Shown one piece after another: positions 21,966 through 34,056 of a stretch of 64,000 bases of DNA (within the stretch, counting starts at the first letter, position 1; each line of letters begins with the position of its first letter). The stretch covers positions 12,695,837-12,759,836 of the forward strand of contig NC_087080.1 of the NCBI RefSeq assembly GCF_026151205.1. Reading direction: 5' to 3'. The notes under the pieces are model-generated. The model worked only from the letters and a program-made list of their open reading frames with translations. It made no database searches and was not told the origin of the DNA. Both the position numbers and the translations under genes were made by a program. This DNA is from Bolinopsis microptera (lineage: Eukaryota; Ctenophora; Tentaculata; Lobata; Bolinopsidae).

Positions 21966-24900
21966 TTACAATTTCGTGAAAAACATGAACATTACGTTCC
22001 GGCAATAAATTTTAATCATAGCAGAGAAATGAAACATAACAGAACCAAAATCCTTCAACCACTCACCAGAAAGCTTATCGAATATCCCCAAGCGTGTTCG
22101 CTTGTAAATACAAAGGAGATAAAAAGGAATCCCGGTGATAATAGAGCCCACTACAGCCCCATACTTCATTGCGAGGTTCGGAAAATAGTCGTCTGAATCT
22201 ACACTTTTCTCGAAGAAGGGGGAAAGGACCATTACCAGGGATAAGATGGTCTGGATGATCGGGATGATAAGTGGAGCCTGAGTGGGATTGTGTGTGAGCT
22301 GTTACACTAACTGCAGTAACCAGTAACTATCAGTAACCAGTAACTACCAGTAACCAGTAACTATCAGTAACCAGTAACTATCAGTAACCAGTAACTATCA
22401 GTAACCAGTAACTATCACAGACTATGTTACAACTGAATGCATTTAAATAGTAGCAAATTTCAATAGGAAGGAAAAGTTTAAAATTCCAAACAAGTTTCGC
22501 CAGAGTCAGAGTTATTCGTTTGATCAGAATTATCGGAAATATCAAAAAATAAAGTACACAATACCCTGAATGGTCGCCTCATGTTAGGTCTCTTGTAGCG
22601 GAGAATGAGTAACCCGACAAACACTAAGACAAAGTAGACCCACTGAGCGTACATCACCGTATCAACCACATCTGAAGCATGCTTACCCGCAATTATGTAG
22701 ATTGAAGTACAGACGAACTGAAACAGGACTAGTTATATACTTTGAACTGCGAGTGAGCAGCTGGATGATTGACTGGTTATCAGTATCTTAGTATAAGCTA
22801 CTTTACAATGAGAAACTGAACAAATATTTTCTAACAAGATTTTTATTATGAATCCGGGTTAAAATCTCACCCTCTACTTAAGGCTGAAAGTTGACAATCC
22901 AGCCTCTTGAAGACCCCACACCCATACTCTCTCAACCCTTTCACTCGGATAATATAAATAACTGCATTGCCAATAGAGTTGAAATAATGTGTGTGGAACA
23001 TCAGGTTCCAGAGCAGAGAGGACTGTTCTAGACTCATGTGCTGTGCTAGAACTGGTTTCTTAGCGGTCATGTCAAATGTGTAGATAGTTGTAGAGATTAC
23101 GAAAGGAACGTTGAAAATCAAGAAAACAGCTGTTATGTAGAGCATGGTGACTGTTGCGCGCCATTTTCTGTCAAGTCCATGAGAAATGCTTGCGGAGGTT
23201 TTCAGGCGAAATAGAGAAATGCAGCAGCACAATATGATGATTATAGAAGGAAAGGTGAACTGGAAGGTATGGAGAGAGTGCCTTATAATCTCGATCATCA
23301 CGGGATCAAGGTAAGGTTTAAAAATGTCCACAGTCCAAACACAGAGGTTTCCGGTTTTCCAGTACACATAGTGCTTACCAAACCAAAATGGTATAGTGTT
23401 TTGAACCAATTGCAGTGCTAGATAGGACAGGACTGGCACAGACAGGTATTTTCTGGGAATTACTTTCAGAGGAAACACCATGGAGATTGTTCTAGAAATA
23501 GTGAGCACCATGATCAGAAACACGGATAGTTTAGCCGAAATCACCCAAACGATAGCGTGTACAGTGCACAGACCCATATTCTGTGACAATACACCCGGGT
23601 ATCTGGAAAAGAAATCCACTACATGGAAAAGAGCACTGCTGCACATCACGCTATCAACTGTGTTGATGCTTAGGTAAATTAGTCTGCTGTTTGACTGGCG
23701 TGATTTCTGTACGAAAAAGCTCAGAACCACAAAGTTTAGAGGTACACCAAGCAGGAATTCCATTAAGGATAAGGTTCCAAAAAGTGTTGATTGGTATTGA
23801 GGAGTAGTGTTCATGGCATCATTTCCTAGGGCGGTTTCGGGGGGAACAGACATCCTGGTACTTACAAAGTTAGGATGGTTAAATGCTTTTCACTGTCTAA
23901 CAACTTAATGAGTTAAATACAGTCTAGTGTAACGTGTACATGGACACACGGAGAGGAAAAGAGAGAGTGAGAGTTTGGGAGGGACACAGGGACACAGGGA
24001 CAGGGACACAGGAACACAGGGACAGGGCTCCTAGTCCTACAACTAAAATAAATCGCGCAAAAACAACTGAAATAAATAACTGAAATGGATAACGTTGCTG
24101 TTTCCTGAAACTAATCCAAGATGAAAGGGTGCTCAGCCATAACTCTTAGACACACCAATAATAACATACAAGATTTTATCACAAATTGCGCGTTTTAAAC
24201 GTGACTGTTATTAAAACGGGAAGATATATTGCATTGGCTAGACATCTGTAGCATACTGTATGCAGGTCGAAAATTATCATAAGGGGGTCGTTTTTATAAT
24301 CGACGATAAATGCCGATTTCGTCTTTAGCGCCTCAAATATCATCAACCGTAAAATATTCGATAATAAATACCTAACCGCTGCTATGGTGTTCTCGAGTCA
24401 ACTAATTGTCCGGGTCATTGCTTTTGCATCAAAAACCCACGTACGATAATTTTGATAAATGATAAATTTTATGATTATATTCATCGCCTAATATTAATTA
24501 TAACGATTTCGTCTTCGGAACCAACAAAATTAGCGCCTCAAATATTGGCCTTCATCGTCGACCGTTAAATATTCGATCATAAACACCTAACCACTTCTAT
24601 GGTGTCTGAGTTAATTAATTGTCAGGGCCATAGCTTTTGCATCAAAAATTTAACTTTAAGTACGATAATTTTGATAAATGATAAATTTTATGATTATATT
24701 GATCGCACAATTCTAATGGTATTTGACATAAGCGCTGAAACAGATTGATAATGTTATAATAGTCTAATAATCAGAGGCAGCATGTAGATTTGGTAACATT
24801 TTGTAAATAGTGTGATTCCACACCTGCCTAAAATTACATATTTGCGGAAAATTTGGGGACTCTCAAGTTGGATTATTCAACAACGTAGTATACAGGGTAT

Positions 24901-27900
24901 ACATTATTTTCAACTCACCCTGTGTAACGTTACCTTACACAATTGCTGAGCTTAACACATCAAATAAACTTACAAAGTGTAAGAAATAAGAATTATCCTC
25001 AGAGAAGGTTTTACATTTTTACAATTAGATGGAACTCGAGTAAAGTCCACAAGAGACCATTATTATAGAAAACTGAGATCGTCCAACATTTGATATAAGC
25101 GATAACAGACACAATTATGTGAATAGACTGTTTCCATGTGGCATTAGCCGCCTACCCACCACCATCAAAAGAGTGCCTGCAGGCAACTCAGTGTGTTAAA
25201 TCTCTATATTCTCATCTCGAGGTAGCGAATATCATAACTACATTTCGTGGCCTGGTCTTGGAGGGGTGTAACTGCTGATTGCCGGCTAAGCACTCTGTCG
25301 TGAGCATGCAGTCTCAGTTAATGGAAAATATTAATTGCTGGATAAATGAGTTTTTGTATTTGTGCATTAAAGCCTCGAGTAATACAGTTTGATGTAAAAC
25401 GCCCTAAAATTCGTCGCTGGATTTCTAAGATCATTTGGCTCCTGCAATTGCCAGGTAAGATACTGAGTAAGGGAGCTGAGCTTAAGCAGTTGCGGAACTT
25501 ATGACAGGTATTATAAAGTGGCATACTTTCTCAGGTCGTGCGGTCTCTTAGATACTGACTTTAATGGCCGTTATGGTGCGGTCTATAATAAGGGTGTGGT
25601 CTTAACATGTGCTCCATAATTATGACTACTGGATCCAGGAAATCGGTTGACTCTAGCACTGGGCACACTCGGATATTTGGATATTCTTACAACATGCGAC
25701 CTATCAGTCTGAACACGTGGGGACCTACTCTTTATAGGCCAGTCTGTAGCACGTAACTACATGGAATACGTACAACGGAGGTTAAGTAATTAGTTGTGTT
25801 AAAAACATATGAATGTCTTGAATAGTCTAGATTACAGAGATTAAGTTTCAACCTTACAGTTTAATACAAATGATCCTTGAATACAAAAATTACAAAGTGT
25901 AAGCCGTAAGCGTCCAGCGACCTTGGCATCTTTACAGCGTCTTTAATATTTTAAAGCAACCTTTCCCATAACCCACGCACTCATTACAGCTCAGACCCTG
26001 TCTTGCACCATCGAAGCTCGTTCAAGCATAATATCAAGCATATTTGTGCACTGCTAGACGATATTCTTGCAATCCCGTTCGTTGTTGCTCTATAAATGCA
26101 CAAATTTTGACCCGAAAAATTTCAAACCAACGGCGGTGACGTTCCCAGTGGCGACGTTTAATACTGGAAAATCTAAAGATTAAATAATATCCGCGAAAAC
26201 AGCTAGATACTAAGATACTTGCAGTTCGACAAAGATTCAAATATAAAATTACGCTTAGCAATATATCAATATTATCTGAGATTATAATATAGTCACTCCG
26301 GCTACGGAGACAATTATATGTTTAGTATTAGAGCAGTAATTAGATTAATGAGTAGTATAACTATAAGTGCCGATGGATAATAACGCTAACCAGGCGAGAG
26401 TCTTCCAAAACGTGGTTTAGCAAAGATTAAAGTAGTATAATATTGTGTTACATGAGGAATCAATATCATTTGCGACTTCCAGTTACAAACTTAGAAACTT
26501 CAACCATAACCGTCTGGGCTGAGGAGGTTTCAGTTCAAGAAAATATTTGAGAGTTCGGAGACCATCGCCTTAATCGTCGCAACTCCCGTTAAGGAAACCA
26601 ACAATTATTAGCCAATTATCTTAAATTATCAGCCAATTATCTTAAATTCACCTCATTAAACAATATCACAACTACTCTGAAAGGGGGGCGGCCTTGCACG
26701 GACCACCAAACTAGACCTACTCACGTTGAAAATGATGGCCACGATGGGAGTAGACCGAGAAGGGAGACAGAGGGATAGTGCACGTGGGAGGTGACCGTCA
26801 CGTGCACACGCGTGATAGAACCTGAAACACAGCGATTTTAGCAGGTGATAAACGCGTGATAGAACCTGAAACACAGCGGTTTTTGTACGCGACAAAAGCG
26901 TAATAGAACTTGAAACATAACGCTTTTTATTCATTATTACTTTACTACTGGTTTCTCAACCGTGAAAGGTGGTTCATGCTAGACTAATGCTATTTTGTGC
27001 TATTTCAAGTTCAGGACCACACCACATTAAATATAGGCCTCATGAAATCAATCGGCGTATAGTTATATTGCTTTATAAAACCATTATATAAAATATATAA
27101 AGTTAAAGTATATAAGTTTAACTATCCAAAAAGTTTTTAAGACTAAAAATATTCACTTCTGTAATTCAATATAGGTACAGTTCAATAAGGGTACAGTTTG
27201 ACTATGGTAATGTGAAGTTAGGCCGATTCAGAAAAACTACTGTTTATTCTATTACAAATTGGGCTTGTCTTTATTATGTAACCCGTGTAGGCTTTTATCA
27301 ACGCAGAATGAGCTCCTCATGGACTTTAATTTCTGAATGTAAGCTTCAAATTTCAAAAATGAAAATCACATTTGGCAGACTTGGTTGAATTCTAGGCAGA
27401 CTCTAGTAGTATAGAGTTGTCTGCCGGGAGAGGTACCCATTACCCAATACCGCTATTTGGACTTTGGTAACAGATCGCAACTTTGTTGATATTTATTGGT
27501 GTCTGTCAGACAAATCTGCCAGATCTGCGGCAGACTCTCCTGCGATATTTGAATTTCCCTCAAACCTGGTAGTGCTGATGGTATTGCTGGACACTGCTCC
27601 GTAGGTAGCTGTCAGGATACAGAACGAAGCGAAGAACCATCCCCAACCTCCCCAAGCAGTCTTAGCATAGAGCTGTGAGGGGGTAATATGTCAGAGGATA
27701 ACATACGGATCTGGGGTGCACAGCTTCGGAGATAATCAAACAGGCTGTCATGTGCCAGGCTGGTTAGAATATTTGAGCACAGCTAAACACCTACCTACCT
27801 AGAAATAATAAATTCCTATCTTAAGAAAATAAGTCCTAGATAGTCACTCTAATTGTATGATAAGCGTGAGTGTAACTGTAATGTCTAAAAGATAAACTAT

Positions 27901-30900
27901 AAACAACCCACCAGAATGAAGGGAGAGTCGCCTATCTCATGTACAATGATAGGACCACAGAAGATAGCGAAGTTAAAGAGGATATACACAGCACACACCA
28001 CTGTTATCCCAATAAATAGCGAGAGTGGGATGTTTCTGTCTGGGTTTATTATCTCTTCTGTCACCCACGACAAAAACGACCTGCAACACATTCAGTTATA
28101 TATATATATTAGCTCTGTTAGGATTACAATTGTTATTTGTTTTACAAGCACATCTGAAGAACACGTGAATTCTAAAAAGGTCATTAAGCTAGACATTTGG
28201 AGAGGTTATAGTGAAAGAAAACTAAAAAGACCACTAGAACTAGAAGGTATACAGTTAAAGAGGACTAAAAAGACCACTAGAACTAGAAGTTATAGTGAAA
28301 GAGAACTGAAAAGACCACTAGAACTAGAAGTTATAGTGAAAGAGAACTGAAAAGACCACTAGAACTAGAAGTTATAGTGAAAGAGAAACACTTACCAACC
28401 ACCATAAGCCCACATACTGAGCATGAGCCCGTTAATAGCTCCATTAAACGTACTGTTGGGAGCCACGTACGGTGTGTCAAACTGAGACCACTCTCCTGTA
28501 AATGTTCTCATTTAGTGGAGTTAACTTGAACTTTAATTTAAACTTATTATTAGAAGTTTTATTGGCATAAACGCGGTGGTCTGAAACAACAAAGACCATC
28601 CAGTATAAGTCCAGAGTTGAAAAATACGTATTTTACGAATTTTATAAAATATCAAAAATACGTTAAATACGGCGTATTTTATTTTCGTTGAATAAAATAC
28701 GTAATAAGTGTTATTGTAGCATTGATAGCTCCAATAAAGTAATAAGTACTATTGCTTTATATAAATTTACGATTTTATCAAAACTCGCGTAGCTCTGTCG
28801 TTTTTCACCTCGCATAGGAATACAAGGAATACAAGGAATACAAGGAATACAAATTTAAAATCTTGAGCTACAATAGTAACTGTTAAGATAATAACAATAT
28901 CATAAGATTTGAATTTATTATATTAATATAACTTAACTTAAAGTGAAAAATAAAGATTTGACATAAAATATTTTGTTTTCAGTCGCCTTGGTAATGCTGT
29001 AATGCTTGAGCCAGGTCACTTTGCAGTTTGCACTCGTCGTTGCGCGAAAAGAAACAAAAGCGGGTACAGTGATTTTCAGTGTTCACTGTTCATGTACTGG
29101 CCAGAGAGTCAACAAATTTCTTGCGGTTGTTAAAACACGTAGTGGCAAACCTAGCAACGACTCTCGTGAGGTGGACTTGACTTTCGTTCGTGATAAGTTC
29201 AATGATTTCACTGTTGTTGCTGATGAATTTGAGGACGTTTGCTCCAGGGATGACATTGTGAACAGAATAAGATGTCGCAGACGGTTTGATTGGATTTGAT
29301 ATGAGTGACTGGATCTTGTCTAGGACTTTTCGCCTCGATGCAGCGTTAAGATCACAATGGTTAAGGAAGTGGTCTTCATTCTCAATAATACCAGAACCTA
29401 AGACTATATTGCACCAGGAGCATATTCGCTCGTCACGTGGAGTTTGATTATATCGGCCAAGTTCAATTTCGAGTCGATGTGCACTGATCCGCAGTCTTGT
29501 GATATTAGCACGGTCTGCATATTTAATGACACTATCTAGGTAATACTCTTTGTTAAATTTGGATTTTAGGTCACGATAGAATTCTAATTTCCGAGAAGTG
29601 TTGATACAGGACCCCCAATATTCTCTAAAGTTACATTTCAAAGTTTTAGTAATGACGTGTGGTGTGAATATTTTACTCCCGATGGGTTGTGTTGATTGAG
29701 GAGGAATTCGTTTCTTGAAACCGTTGTGAATAAGAAAGTCCTCTTTTGGTGGTTTTGCGATACTCGGGTTTCTTTCGAAAAGTAACTTGGAGTGATTGTT
29801 TTTGAGTGTGCGGTAGGCTGTGACATGATCGGTAGAGAAACATGGGTCTAGCGCGAGGACAGGCTCCAAACCCCTGTACCAGTCCAATTTCATGTTCATC
29901 TGTTCTTTGAAAGCTAAGGAGACAAGGGAGTTATCTTTGAGATTTTTCAAACGTTGGCTATATTTGAGAGTGAGGTTAATACATTCATAGATTAATGGGT
30001 AGCGGCCTGACTCACCCCAGACGCCTGCGTTGCTGGCTTTACGATTTACCCCCAGTGACCATTTAAGAAAGTGAAGGTGAACTTTTTCGCTGTTCAGAAG
30101 GCTAATTTTCTTGAGGATACTAGTTTGAAATTTTGTTTTTGTGTCGGCATCCATATTGAGATCGACTTGTTTTGTTATGTGTTTTATGATAGCCATGTTA
30201 GGTGTGTAAATAGGCGCTCCGTAAAGAACGATAGGTTTAATAAGACCATCAAAGAGTGTTGTTAGAGAGCGGAATGATAATTTGGATTTGTTTACTGAGC
30301 TTTTCATGGCATAAAGTGCACGCATGGCTTTCTTTTTGAGCTCAGTTCGGGCATTTGTGAATGTGCCGGATTTGTGTATTTCGATTCCTAGATAGCAGTA
30401 TGACTCGACTTCTTCTAACAAGTGATCACCAATTTTGAGGGGAACCGGCTGATAAGTATCAAAACGGGCATTAAATTTCATGAGTTTAGTTTTATCTGCA
30501 TTAATTTCGACGCCCCATTCCAAGCAGAAATTGTTCAAAGCATCGAGTTGCTTTTGGAGGGTTTTGGGGTCCAGTGCCAAGAGTATCAGATCATCTGCCC
30601 ATAGTAAGTGACTGATAAGTTGGTTCATTAGTTTCGGACAGTTATCATATTCTAGTCGAGGGGAAAGATCTCTGATGTATATCTTAAATAGATCAGGGGA
30701 AAGTGGATGACCCTGTTCAGTTCCTTTATTGATATCAAATTTTTCGCTGACAAATCCAGATAGTTTTATCTGGCCAGTGGAATTTTTATACATATGTTTA
30801 AGAACATTAAATGTTTTGCCAGTGATACCTAGTTTAGCTAATTTTAAGAAAAGAGCTTCACGGCAAACAGAGTCGAAGGCCTTCCGGAAGTCCACAAAAA

Positions 30901-33580
30901 CAGCATAGACGGGAACCTTGAGCTTTTTGTATTTAGACGTAATGGTGTTGAGTGTGAGTATGTGGTCATATGTTTGAGCTCCTTTAGCGAAGCCAAGTTG
31001 ATTTATGGGGTCCGGGTTGTATTCATTTTTGAACTTGATTATCCTGTTTAACATGATGGTCGAAAATAGTTTTCCGATTGTACTACTCACAGCAACTGCT
31101 CTGTAATTGTCTGGATTATCTTTGTCGCCTTTTTTGTGTAGGGGTGTAATAATGCTGTTGTTCCATGGGTAAGTTCCAGTGTCCAAACAGCGGTTAAAGA
31201 CTTTGCAAAGGAGTTGTGTGTTTGTTGTGGACAAGGTCTTCAGTATTTCATTACATATCATATCCTCCGAGGAACTTTTGCCGTTTTTGAGTGAAGAGAT
31301 CGCAGTAGATATTTCGTCCACAGAGATCTGGCCATTGAGTATTGATTGTGCAGGGGATGGTTGGAAATTATTGTTAATAGCCTCTGCATTTTGAAGCATT
31401 TCTTCCTTATTCTCTACAGTTATGGTGCTATGTGCATTGGCATAAAGTTTACCAAAGAATTTTTGAAAGTTGTCCATGTCATGGCAATCAAATTTGTCAA
31501 CTCTTCCTTTAAATTTTTTCAGTTTTTTGAATTGTTTCCAGTTAAGAATTTTACCAGATTCAATATCTGTATTCAATTTGTCAAGATATTTGTTTTTTGT
31601 ACGGTCAATTAAACTTTTGTACGTATTTTTTACTTGGTAAAAATTTTTTCGAAGATAATCGCTATTGGGGAAATCAGAAACAATTTGAGCTGCACGAGTA
31701 CAAGATATTTTAGCTTCTCTGGTGGCTTGTGTGAACCATGGTTGTTTATTTATTGATCCCTTTTTGGTTATTTTGGGATGTTTGGTCTTTTGGTATATGA
31801 CTTCAGAGTACTGGGCACGTGCTATACCAAAGCATTAAAGCGTTGAAGTTAAATAGAAATGTGTCTGAAAAAAATGCAAACGAATGACATAACTTTAGTC
31901 TTTGAATGAAATTTCAAGAAAAACGTATTTTAACGTATTTTTGACATATTTTATTTCTAAGCAAAAATACTCAAAATACGGCGTATTTAAAAATTATCTC
32001 ACGTATTTTTCAACTCTGAGTATAACCAGCATAAGACCAGTATAAGACTAGTATAATACCAGTATAAGACCACTATAAGACCACTATAAGACCGATAAAA
32101 TCTGATAGTCGTGATAGAATTGCACAGAAGATTTAATAAGTCTCCAGACTTACCTTTAACAAGCCAATAAGCCCCGATACTACAGATAACCCCAATAGCC
32201 CCCACTTTAACAACAGCGAACAGTTGGTTCATCTTATCTCCCAGTTCTGCGCTCAGAGCGTTGATTAGAGACGCAACACCCACTATCAGGATTGCAAACG
32301 CTCCCTTTATGTAGGGGGACTGGTTAGCTAAATCTTTACTCAGTTCCGTACCGTTCTTTGAATAACCACTGAAATGGGAGGGTTTTGTCAAATAGTTCCC
32401 GCCTCGAGAGATTTAAAAATCGGAAAAACTATCCAGTATTCAAGGGAGAATTGCTTGAAACACCAACGAGAAGGAGATTGCACTGATTTTATTAAAGTAA
32501 CCAGCAGAATAACTAACTTCTGAATGTTAACGACGATGTACTCTGAGCAGTAGAGGGAGATAGCAGCCAGGCCCCCTGGGTTCAGGATCAGTGTGTTGGT
32601 CCACACAAAGAGGAATCCTACTAAAGGACAGTACATCTTAGTGAGGTACGCCTGCTCTCCTCCTATAGTGGGGTTAGAGATTAGTTAGTTAGTTAGTTAG
32701 AGAGTAGTTAGTTAGAGAGTAGTTACTTAGTTAGAGATTAGCTCACGTTATATACTTGGTTATAATAAGGGTTTTTTAAATTGAGAAGATTTGATATGAC
32801 CAACAGAGTCAGATTAGTAAAATGATAGAATGTAACAGAAAATACCAAGACAGCTGTACCTGACACGTTAATGGATGTTGCTAGTTCAGCATAGCATATG
32901 GAACCAAAGAATGCGACAATACCGCCCACAAACCAAACTGTGAGTGACATTAAGGGGCTCCCTCCAGTCTCCATGTATATGAAGTCTGGTAACATGAACA
33001 ATCCTGAACCTGAAATAATCAGTTTACATGATCAGGCCTTTTTGGATCAGCACACTTGTGCGCACTTTTCATCATACATTTATGAGAAAACGCCACAAAA
33101 TTTCGTTATTTTGGAATAGAGAGGTGGAAGACCCGATGAGAATAAATGTTTGACAATAAGTCGAATCAGCCAGCGCTCGAGGAACCTACTCACCAATAAT
33201 AGCACCAATCACAAGAGAGGATCCCCCAGCCAGGGACAAGTTCCGTTTAAGAATTATCTGACTCACTTCATGGTCCCTAGTAACAGCTATAGCGCTGTCC
33301 TCTCTGGCAGAAAAATGGGAGAAAATCTGTAAACTGTATTTAGATTTCTCATAAACAAGACACATCATGAATTTTAAACTGAAATAATGATTATCTTCCA
33401 TTAGTCACGGATCATGAGATGTATCATACTTCTATCGCTCGCCAGCTATTGACGAGTAATGTCTCTAAGTGGTGCTAACCTACACAAGTTCTCCTTCGCC
33501 AGTTGACTGGTATGCCTCACTAAGGTGGCAGTCGCCTCAGCACTGCAGTCCCCATCTCCCTTCGTCTTCGATTCCTTCTC
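21966..33580 (-). CDS. SLC7 light-chain amino-acid transporter (LAT / b0,+AT type), 11 exons, 5' end missing
   Basis: Eleven exons keep frame: 33580-33480, 33303-33194, 33009-32860, 32662-32518, 32368-32154, 28495-28396, 28080-27912, 27672-27566, 26821-26725, 22717-22565 and 22277-21966, about 552 residues. Landmarks are IIGSGLFMLPDFIY (TM1), YAELATSINVSGGEQAYLTK, WAYGGWSFLSWVTEEIINP, TTRFYHACARDGHLP, STPIVAIIFN and YKRPNMRRPFR, all in the order of the HAT light-chain family (APC fold, 12 TM, amino-acid exchange at the plasma membrane). The first exon has no in-frame ATG, so a further 5' exon is not located. The last exon may be spliced at a GTGAGT after DKLSG instead of reading to 21966. The TM3-TM4 loop (NGYSKNGTELSKDLANQS) lacks the Cys that links to heavy chains. 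Confidence 0.88.
22306..22420 (-). repeat. Minisatellite (CAGTAACCAGTAACTAT)n in an SLC7 intron
   Basis: About six to seven imperfect copies of a 17-18 bp unit lie between the last two SLC7 exons. It has no evident function. Confidence 0.85.
22867..23853 (-). CDS. Rhodopsin-class GPCR, intronless, nested in an SLC7 intron
   Basis: A 328-residue single-exon receptor with seven hydrophobic segments (about residues 22-48, 57-80, 95-120, 138-158, 195-215, 235-257 and 285-305). An N-terminal NTT may be glycosylated. Cys in LCTVHAIVW at TM3 and Cys in GNLCVW in loop 2 can form the usual disulphide. TM3 ends ISRTISMVFPL where most class A receptors have DRY. TM6 has FLIFNVPFV, and TM7 reads IGNAVIYII in place of NPxxY. 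Such degenerate motifs are common in lineage-expanded invertebrate receptors; the ligand is unknown. It lies on the same strand as the host gene, and only 149 bp separate its stop from the next SLC7 exon. ATG 23853 is preceded by CCAGG. Confidence 0.87.
   Translation of the reverse strand: MSVPPETALGNDAMNTTPQYQSTLFGTLSLMEFLLGVPLNFVVLSFFVQKSRQSNSRLIYLSINTVDSVMCSSALFHVVDFFSRYPGVLSQNMGLCTVHAIVWVISAKLSVFLIMVLTISRTISMVFPLKVIPRKYLSVPVLSYLALQLVQNTIPFWFGKHYVYWKTGNLCVWTVDIFKPYLDPVMIEIIRHSLHTFQFTFPSIIIILCCCISLFRLKTSASISHGLDRKWRATVTMLYITAVFLIFNVPFVISTTIYTFDMTAKKPVLAQHMSLEQSSLLWNLMFHTHYFNSIGNAVIYIIRVKGLREYGCGVFKRLDCQLSALSRG
23854..26724. other. SLC7 intron with repeats, no further exon seen
   Basis: The remainder of the intron that holds the GPCR. 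It contains a GGGACACA-type minisatellite (23975-24030), a diverged tandem duplication (24301-24718) and a duplicated CAATTATCTTAAATT (26600-26648). No additional exon was recognised. Confidence 0.5.
24301..24718. repeat. Diverged ~200-bp tandem duplication
   Basis: Copies of about 24301-24495 and 24503-24718 share TTAGCGCCTCAAATAT, CCTAACC, CTATGGTGT, GCTTTTGCATCAAAAA and ACGATAATTTTGATAAATGA in the same order. Confidence 0.8.
26803..26935 (-). repeat. Triplicated 44-bp splice-acceptor unit
   Basis: On the minus strand, CGCTGTGTTTCAGGTTCTAT and the following ATCACGCG occur with the exon start at 26821, again at 26865 and, diverged (TTTCAAGTTCTATTACGC), at 26909. The spacing is 44 bp each time. 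Only the last acceptor keeps the SLC7 frame. Use of the second would add 44 bases and soon meet a stop (reading YHAFITC, then a stop). Confidence 0.85.
28190..28385 (-). repeat. Minisatellite of 41-43 bp unit in an SLC7 intron
   Basis: Four to five copies of a unit containing AAGACCACTAGAACTAGAAG and TATAGTGAAAGAGAACT lie directly beside the exon ending at 28396. The spacing of the core is 43, 41 and 41 bp. Confidence 0.85.
28612..32018. mobile_element. hAT-like terminal-inverted-repeat element interrupted by a LINE
   Basis: The outer ends are inverted copies of CAGAGTTGAAAAATACGT, fitting the YARNG hAT terminus, and both subterminal regions are rich in AAATACG motifs. The flanks AGTATAAG and AGTATAAC resemble a target duplication, but the site is a repeated CCAGTATAAGA array, so the match is not proof. 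The LINE at about 29000-31838 lies inside. The whole stack sits in an SLC7 intron. Confidence 0.6.
29000..31838 (-). mobile_element. 5'-truncated LINE with an open reverse-transcriptase frame
   Basis: The frame ends at 29090 and is open upstream to about 31838, where the element appears truncated; the first in-frame ATG gives 828 residues. The order is a linker (KQPWFTQATREAK), then RT motifs: NYRAVAVSSTIGKLF, NQLGFAKGAQTYD, VFVDFRKAFDSV, GTEQGHPLSPDLFKIYI and the catalytic HLLWADDLILLA. A thumb-like GVNRKASNAGVWGE region and a C-terminal zinc-knuckle pattern (CSWCNIVL ... EDHFLNHC) follow. The endonuclease end is missing. The uninterrupted frame indicates a recent insertion. Clade is uncertain (I / Nimb / Jockey-group is my guess). 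Confidence 0.88.
32023..32100 (-). repeat. Minisatellite (AGTATAAGACC)n
   Basis: Imperfect copies of an 11-bp unit in the SLC7 intron, next to the hAT-like terminal repeat. One unit also lies left of that element, consistent with insertion into the array. Confidence 0.8.
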
Positions 33581-33900
33581 CTGAGAATGGGTGAGGGTAA
33601 GTAAACTTTATAGAAATTATCTCATTCATGTTATTGTTATCTTTTTATGATACCAAACTGTCCAGAATAGTGAATACTTTGCGCAAGTTTATTGCTGTAT
33701 AAGAATAAGAGAAGTGATGAGTAAGTATAACTTAGCGTGATTTGCGAAGTTAACAATAGTGGAGATATGTTGGTTCAAAAATGTCAATTCTCGATTTATA
33801 TTTGCTATTCAAAAACGTAGCAGGAAGACATGGGGGCTACCAGAACTATAAGAGTAGAAGGCAACCCTAGCTTACATAAACACAGTGAATACATTTTACA

Positions 33901-34056
33901 GATTGGGCGACTTCTGTCCGACAGCGATTCCTTGTCCGACTCCAAAGTATGATGGTTATAGATCTGTGCAAGTTTGGGTGAATTTATATGTGCCAAATTT
34001 GAGATATCACCTTAAACACAAGAAAAAAGTGTTGTCGGACAGGAGTCGTGTTACCC
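33901..34056 (+). mobile_element. 156-bp MITE with exact 8-bp target duplication
   Basis: It is flanked by ATTTTACA on both sides (33893-33900 and 34057-34064). The ends are imperfect inverted repeats: GGGCGACTTCTGTCCGACA at the left, and GGGTAACACGACTCCTGTCCGACA at the right read inward. The 8-bp duplication points to hAT-type transposition. A relative lies at 18640-18835. Confidence 0.8.

Noticed and set aside
22867-23853. GPCR as an extra exon of SLC7
   Set aside because: It is a complete 7-TM ORF with its own start and stop, and SLC7 exons join in frame across it.
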